Shown here: positions 59,723-64,000 of the stretch, in pieces
Layout: each line of letters starts with the position of its first letter
How positions within the stretch are numbered: the first letter of the stretch is position 1
NCBI GenBank assembly: GCA_009859145.1
Contig: VRVR01000001.1
Coordinates: forward strand, 310,001-374,000
Source of the DNA: Andalucia godoyi
Lineage: Eukaryota; Discoba; Jakobea; Jakobida; Andaluciidae
Reading direction: 5' to 3'
Length of the DNA: 64,000 nucleotides
Notes under the pieces: generated by a model
Databases searched by the model: none
Told to the model about the DNA's origin: nothing
Seen by the model: the letters and a program-made list of their open reading frames with translations, nothing else
Program-made: the position numbers and the translations under genes

Positions 59723-60490
59723 ATGTCAATACCTGCTGCCGATATCCGTGAAGACAGTGAGCTGTTCGAGTTTCATAATGATGCTCAGTTTGGCAATGCC
59801 TCGGACACGTTGGCAATGGAGTCCGAGGCCCTGTTGCCGTCCTTCGAGCCTGTTCAGCTTGTAACTCCACAAGTCGCGCCGACCCACACACAGTCTTCGT
59901 TCCGTGTTTGGCAAGTTGGCTACTATCGTCCTTACTTCGATGTGGACACTATGCAGGTGTTGTACAAGTGCCTGATGTCCATTGTACCAATTCCGAAACG
60001 TCTTCAGGAGGCTTTCGCGCAGCCTGACCTTTGGTGTCCTGTGTGGATGTCGACAACGCTCATTTTCTTCCTCGCGGTCTTTGCGAACTTTGCCTCGTAC
60101 TTGATTTCTACTGAAAAGTGGACCTATGATTTCTCAAGAGTTACCATTGCTTGTGGCGTCGTGTACGCCTTCTTGGTAATTTTCCCTGCTGTTTTGTGGG
60201 TTTTCTTTAAGTTTCAGACTGTTCCTTGTAACTGGGTGGACCTCCAAAGCAAATACGGCTACCAATTTACGCCATTTGTGCTAGCTTCCGCATTCTGTAC
60301 AATTCCAAACGACGAGCTGAGATGGTCCCTGGTGGTGATCGCACTTCTGCAATCGGTCACGTTCTTGTTCATTTCGATGCGCTCATATACTTCGCAGCTT
60401 CGGTACCATGCTGCGCTGCTAGTTTTCAGTGTGACTATCATTGGTCAGGTTGGATTCTCTTTGGCCTTCAAGCTGTTATTCTTTTCATGA
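59723..60490 (+). CDS. YIP1-family Golgi membrane protein (YIPF1/2-like)
   Basis: 255 residues from the ATG at 59723 (MSIPAADIREDSELFE). A polar acidic N-terminus is followed by WQVGYYRPYFDVDTMQVL, the motif before the membrane part in YIPF1/YIPF2. Then comes PDLWCPVWMSTTLIFFLAVF and four more helices, giving the five-helix Yip1 topology. Yip1 proteins bind Rab GTPases and act in ER-Golgi traffic. The final TGA abuts the stop of the ankyrin gene on the other strand (TCATGA at 60485-60490). Confidence 0.88.
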   Translation: MSIPAADIREDSELFEFHNDAQFGNASDTLAMESEALLPSFEPVQLVTPQVAPTHTQSSFRVWQVGYYRPYFDVDTMQVLYKCLMSIVPIPKRLQEAFAQPDLWCPVWMSTTLIFFLAVFANFASYLISTEKWTYDFSRVTIACGVVYAFLVIFPAVLWVFFKFQTVPCNWVDLQSKYGYQFTPFVLASAFCTIPNDELRWSLVVIALLQSVTFLFISMRSYTSQLRYHAALLVFSVTIIGQVGFSLAFKLLFFS

Positions 60491-61375
60491 GGATTCCCGT
60501 TTTAGTCGAATGTACTCCTGAAATGCCAGGTAGTCTCGTGGACGATTGCCCTGGAAATCTTCTCTGTTCATATCCGCCCCATAACTCACCAGCATGTTTG
60601 TCAATTCATATTCTTGAATGTGAGACTTCAGCACGATATGCAGTGCAGTTTCTCCATTTCCATTTGCAGAGTTCACAAGAAAGGCACCGCGTTCGCAAAG
60701 ACTTTCGAGGGAAAGAATCGCGTTTTCCTGGGCGGCAATGTGCAGTGGCGTGTTCTTGGCGTCGTCTCGAAAATCCGCATTTGTAAAGGTATGGAGACAT
60801 TCCTCTACAAACTCTGCATCGTTGGCTGCTGCTGCATAGAACAGGGAATTCCAACCTTTCGGCCCTCGAGCAAACAAGTTGGCGCCACACTCCCGGAGAA
60901 CTTTGCTGCAAGCAACAGACGAATGTTGATATGCGGTCATGATCGGAGTCATGTGGCGCCTGCACATTACGTCCACAAATGCACCTTTGTTTATCAACAA
61001 ATGAACCACTTGCACGTTGTTCGCGCGGCATGCCCAGTGTAGGGCTGTTTCTCCATTATTGTTTCTCGCAGTAAGATCAGCATGACGGTCAATGAGCAAC
61101 GACACCAGATCAACCCCGGAATAAAACGACGCATCATGCAGAGGACGGCAGCCTGAAGAACAGTCCTCGTTCACAGGCATTCCGCAGTCCAGCAATCTCT
61201 TTACCACCACGCTTCTTGCATTTCTGCAGGCATAATGCACAGCACTTCGCCCAGAACCGGAGCGAGCACGAAGTAAAGTGGGACGGTACTTGTTGAAAAA
61301 CCTCAAGATGATGTGGTCGGACTCGCAGCGCAGCAGCAGTCGAAACTTCGATAAGACCCGGCTTTCTTCATCCAT
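60485..61375 (-). CDS. Ankyrin-repeat protein
   Basis: 296 residues from the ATG at 61375 (MDEESRVLSKFRLLL). About seven ankyrin repeats follow one another: SGRSAVHYACRNARSV, CRPLHDASFYSGV, GETALHWACRANNVQ, MTPIMTAYQHSSV, KGWNSLFYAAAANDA, NTPLHIAAQENAI, GETALHIVLKSHIQ. No other domain is seen, so it is a protein-interaction module of unknown partner. Unlike the protein at 7.2-10 kb, the whole chain is repeats. Convergent and touching YIPF. Confidence 0.9.
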   Translation of the reverse strand: MDEESRVLSKFRLLLRCESDHIILRFFNKYRPTLLRARSGSGRSAVHYACRNARSVVVKRLLDCGMPVNEDCSSGCRPLHDASFYSGVDLVSLLIDRHADLTARNNNGETALHWACRANNVQVVHLLINKGAFVDVMCRRHMTPIMTAYQHSSVACSKVLRECGANLFARGPKGWNSLFYAAAANDAEFVEECLHTFTNADFRDDAKNTPLHIAAQENAILSLESLCERGAFLVNSANGNGETALHIVLKSHIQEYELTNMLVSYGADMNREDFQGNRPRDYLAFQEYIRLKRESS

Positions 61376-61458
61376 ACCCACCAATCAAACTTTCCGACAA
61401 ACTACTTCAACCCCACGCTGAGGTTTGAAGACAAAAACTGCCAGAGCTGAAATAGTAG

Positions 61459-61722
61459 ATGCAACGGAGGAGAAAAGACGTTCCAAAAACAAAACAAAAA
61501 ATGCCAAATCTGCAACTCAATCTCTCGGTTGAGGAACGTTTGCTTTCTGGAACTTGGAAGAACAGGAAAAAGGGAACCTCCTCTCGAGGAAAATTGAAGG
61601 TGCGACGGAAGCACTTTCTGTCCGCTCGACCATTTCGTTGTCGGTTTCTTCACAGGAGGATGCTGAATGACGCAGAAACCAGGTTGATGAGCTATTCCGG
61701 GATCTGTTTCCTCGTGCAATGA
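61459..61722 (+). CDS. Small upstream ORF overlapping the FG-GAP gene start
   Basis: 87 codons from the ATG at 61459, basic (RKKGTSSRGKLKVRRK). Its TGA (61720-61722) overlaps the next ATG in an ATGA. It may be an upstream ORF in the leader of the following gene, a gene of its own, or chance. No domain is recognised. Confidence 0.25.
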   Translation: MQRRRKDVPKTKQKMPNLQLNLSVEERLLSGTWKNRKKGTSSRGKLKVRRKHFLSARPFRCRFLHRRMLNDAETRLMSYSGICFLVQ

Positions 61723-63512
61723 TTGTTCACATGTTGCTGTTGATTGGACTGCTGTTGTTGTATTTTGGAGTTTTGGTTTCCTCGAATTTTGCGTACGTTG
61801 GGGGGGCCCATTCGTTCTCATGCATGTCTAGTTTTCCTTGGATGCTGGATGGTGTCCTTTCGGGACCCTTTGGATCCTCTTTTCGAGATCCCTTTTTCAT
61901 CGAATCGATGAATATGCTTGTTGTGCCTTCTACTTCGGGCCACATAACTGGCTTTGATATGCGCACCTTTCGCGTCGCTGAAGGCTTCCCTCGATTTTAC
62001 GACAATGTCAGATATTGTTCTTCTCCTATCATAACTGATGTCAATCACGATGGAATTGTTGAGATTGCTTCCGTGGCTGAGGATGGAACCATTCAGTTTT
62101 TGCATCTCGATGGCTCCGTGGTTCCTGGCCTTTCCTTCAACATTTTCGAATCGTTGTTTGCGCATTCCGGCGGTTATGCTCCATCTGAAGATCAAGACGT
62201 TCAATTTGTGTTCGATCATGGGGATTTGACGGATGAAGCTGTGTCCAGCATGCGTTTGTTTTCTGAGTTCCTGAACAGTCAGCCAACAAAGACTCTTTTG
62301 GAAGACTCTTTTCCACAGCTTTCCGTTTGTTCGCTATCGATGCTGGATCTTGATGGAGATGGAAACCTGGAATTTTTGATGACAGCTGTATCATCTTCCC
62401 CAGAAGATGTTGATGGTTTTATAATTGCAGGCTTCAAAGGTGATGGTACTGTGTTCTATCATCCAGATATTGCAAACCTTGGATGCTCGTCGCACGTACT
62501 TGTGCATCTCGAAATTGATATCAACGGAGATGAAATTGCTGACATTATTTTGTTGACGAAAGATGGTTGCGTGACATGCGTAGACGGTGTATCTGGAAAA
62601 GTTGCCCCGGGGTTTCCGCTTTTCATAGATCCTCCGCCGCAGGACATGATCGTATCAGATATTAATTTCGACGAAAGAGTTGAAATCTGCACAGGGTCTT
62701 CGTCAGGAAGCATTCGGTGTATGGATGCTTCAGGCGTGTTTATCTGGGAATATGTAGTTTCTGGTGCTGTTAGAAATCTGTTGTGGATTTCGTCAAAGCA
62801 AATGTTTTTTTGTTTGACTGTTGATGGCTATGTGTGGCGATTGGATGCTCATGGAATGGTTTCCGAGGGTTTTCCATCTAAATTGGAACCGTGGTTTGAG
62901 AATCCTGTGCTGTCTGGAAAACTGGTACATTGCGGGACGGATGTGGTGTTTACCGCTGGTCATCGTCTTTATTCGGTGAACTCCCAGTCAGGGTGCTTTT
63001 CTTCGACCGAGATTTCGCCGTACGTTGAAGGATTTCCAACTTGTGTGCATAACGCTAATGACGGCAGTGTAGGGCTGTATCTCTCCGCTCGTGATTCTGT
63101 ATACATGTTCTCATCTCAGTTTGCTGAATCTACAAGCTCACCATTGATGGCTGTTGCCCGACAACCAGAGTGTTTGACCAATGGCGTGTGCAGGGTGGAC
63201 TTGAGACTGTCATCAGAATCCTTGTCTGTGCGACTGTTCGCAGGGACACTTGGCCTATCTTCACGTGCTTCAATGACCCGGGAACGCGGAGTACTGCGCG
63301 TGGAATTGCCCAACTCTCAGGCCTGGGGGTGCATCGAAATTGTCTGTTGCGAAAAATGGTTGTCTTGCCAGCATATCTTTGTAACCTTTCAAACCATGGA
63401 ATCCAGCAAACAAGTTGATTGGATGTCTTCGTCAGCGGCATTAGTGATATGGACCGTCTTTGTTAGCTATCTCGTGATCAGTCGAGTCGGGGATCGAAAA
63501 ATCAGTCCATGA
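61719..63512 (+). CDS. FG-GAP/VCBS-repeat type I membrane protein, DEX1-like
   Basis: 597 residues from the ATG at 61719 (a later ATG at 61731 is possible). A signal peptide is clear (MLLLIGLLLLYFGVLV). The ectodomain holds beta-propeller FG-GAP-like repeats with Ca-binding D-x-D/N-x-D loops: DVNHDGIVEIASV, DLDGDGNLEFLMT, DINGDEIADIILL and DINFDERVEICTG. A single membrane helix lies near the end (AALVIWTVFVSYLVI) with a short basic tail. The layout matches plant DEX1 and integrin-alpha-like proteins, which act in the secretory route and cell surface. The 3' end overlaps the next gene by 11 bp. Confidence 0.8.
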   Translation: MIVHMLLLIGLLLLYFGVLVSSNFAYVGGAHSFSCMSSFPWMLDGVLSGPFGSSFRDPFFIESMNMLVVPSTSGHITGFDMRTFRVAEGFPRFYDNVRYCSSPIITDVNHDGIVEIASVAEDGTIQFLHLDGSVVPGLSFNIFESLFAHSGGYAPSEDQDVQFVFDHGDLTDEAVSSMRLFSEFLNSQPTKTLLEDSFPQLSVCSLSMLDLDGDGNLEFLMTAVSSSPEDVDGFIIAGFKGDGTVFYHPDIANLGCSSHVLVHLEIDINGDEIADIILLTKDGCVTCVDGVSGKVAPGFPLFIDPPPQDMIVSDINFDERVEICTGSSSGSIRCMDASGVFIWEYVVSGAVRNLLWISSKQMFFCLTVDGYVWRLDAHGMVSEGFPSKLEPWFENPVLSGKLVHCGTDVVFTAGHRLYSVNSQSGCFSSTEISPYVEGFPTCVHNANDGSVGLYLSARDSVYMFSSQFAESTSSPLMAVARQPECLTNGVCRVDLRLSSESLSVRLFAGTLGLSSRASMTRERGVLRVELPNSQAWGCIEIVCCEKWLSCQHIFVTFQTMESSKQVDWMSSSAALVIWTVFVSYLVISRVGDRKISP

Positions 63513-64000
63513 TGCCATTCTCTTGAGTGTTCAAGAAGCGTCGCAAAGTCGGTATCGACGTGAAAAACTGTGCTAGACAGGAATCAAACAATGACTTTTC
63601 GACTCCTTTCATCGACAAGTTTTCTTTTGTCGATTGCAAAATCTGATGAGCAGAGAGTACCATGAATTGACGATTTTGATGGAATACTCGCATGCACTCT
63701 TGCATGAAAGATCCACGATTTTCATCGCGGATTTCACGACGCAACGAGAATATAGCTTCAAACAACTGAATGAAGCCCTCCACAGTCGAAACTTGGATCA
63801 ACGATGTAATTTGGATCAATTCTCGTGTCATTTCGCCATCTTTGGACGACAATGATTTGATCATCACAGGAGAAAGAATCCGAGAACAGCTCGGAAATTC
63901 TGTAAAAACGCAGTTCAGTACCTGAATCCCCTTCAATCGCACAACAGGAGAATCGTCGGTCAATACATCTAAAACAGCGGTGCCAGCAGTTTCAGCCGCG
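63502..64000 (-). CDS. HEAT/ARM-like helical protein (N-terminus cut by window edge)
   Basis: The frame is open from the right edge of the window to a TGA at 63502-63504, about 165 codons. The visible C-terminal part is paired amphipathic helices (DDSPVVRLKGIQVLNCVF; ELIQITSLIQVSTVEGFI; SAHQILQSTKENLSM), as in HEAT or armadillo solenoids. It ends TQENGIMD. The family cannot be named from this fragment. The stop overlaps that of the FG-GAP gene. Confidence 0.55.
   Translation of the reverse strand, partial: AAETAGTAVLDVLTDDSPVVRLKGIQVLNCVFTEFPSCSRILSPVMIKSLSSKDGEMTRELIQITSLIQVSTVEGFIQLFEAIFSLRREIRDENRGSFMQECMRVFHQNRQFMVLSAHQILQSTKENLSMKGVEKSLFDSCLAQFFTSIPTLRRFLNTQENGIMD

Noticed and set aside
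1..64000. tRNA, 5S rRNA, snRNA and CRISPR arrays
   Set aside because: I looked for TTCGAAT-type T-loops, U6/U2-like conserved stretches and regularly spaced repeats and found none with supporting structure. A covariance search would be decisive.

Overview
This window is nuclear DNA of a microbial eukaryote. The genes are hallmark eukaryotic ones: cullin, Derlin, COP9 subunit 3, a BLOC-2 HPS5-like protein, P450 reductase, LETM1, eL36, EF-2, cytosolic-type Cys-tRNA synthetase, MRG15 and AK6. They are closely packed at roughly one per 1.5-2 kb, mostly intron-poor, and use the standard code. The few introns I can place (MRG15, a cyclin, a FAM135-like lipase, a coiled-coil protein) are about 70-140 bp with GT...AG ends. 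A TALE homeobox, a YABBY-like HMG box and a LOG phosphoribohydrolase are present, but I cannot name the taxon. A free-living protist or small alga is my inference.

Layout: 1-14.8 kb holds a TALE homeodomain gene (cut by the left edge), MRG15, a cyclin-like gene, a secreted/GPI-type protein, an ENT-like transporter, a large ankyrin protein, LETM1 and ADAT2. 14.8-25.5 kb holds an mL59-like mitoribosomal protein, a Swi5-like protein, AK6, a two-EF-hand protein, a BLOC1S4-like protein, two unrecognised proteins, the YABBY-like protein and CARS. 26-32.2 kb holds a POT peptide transporter, Derlin and cullin. 32.5-36.5 kb is a mobile-DNA island. 36.8-46.4 kb holds eL36, CSN3, EF-2, an SLC35 transporter and a FAM135-like lipase. 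48.5-64 kb holds HPS5-like, P450 reductase, PLAC8, a TDP2-like nuclease with a UIM, LOG, YIPF, a second ankyrin protein, an FG-GAP (DEX1-like) membrane protein and a HEAT-like gene cut by the right edge.

The most unusual content is mobile. An apparently intact IS607-type serine recombinase (32552-33286) is followed on the same strand by a collapsed Fanzor/TnpB-like remnant, the tandem order of bacterial IS607 tnpA-tnpB. Three more decayed Fanzor-like copies lie at about 15.4-16.0, 46.7-48.2 and 58.6-59.6 kb. A short internally deleted (MITE-like) relative of the last one lies at 51.9-52.1 kb. Next to the IS607 unit is a complete hAT DNA transposon (33877-36518) with perfect 20-bp inverted ends and a perfect 8-bp target duplication, but a broken transposase. 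Pieces of it, or repeats shared with it, recur near 15.9 and 39.3 kb.

Among the host genes, several act in one process: cullin with COP9 subunit 3 (neddylation cycle), Derlin (ER degradation), YIPF, HPS5-like and BLOC1S4-like (endomembrane and lysosome-related traffic), and eL36, EF-2, CARS, ADAT2 and mL59 (translation). Their neighbourhood is ordinary eukaryotic gene order, not an operon. Several convergent pairs are so tight that their stop codons touch or overlap.
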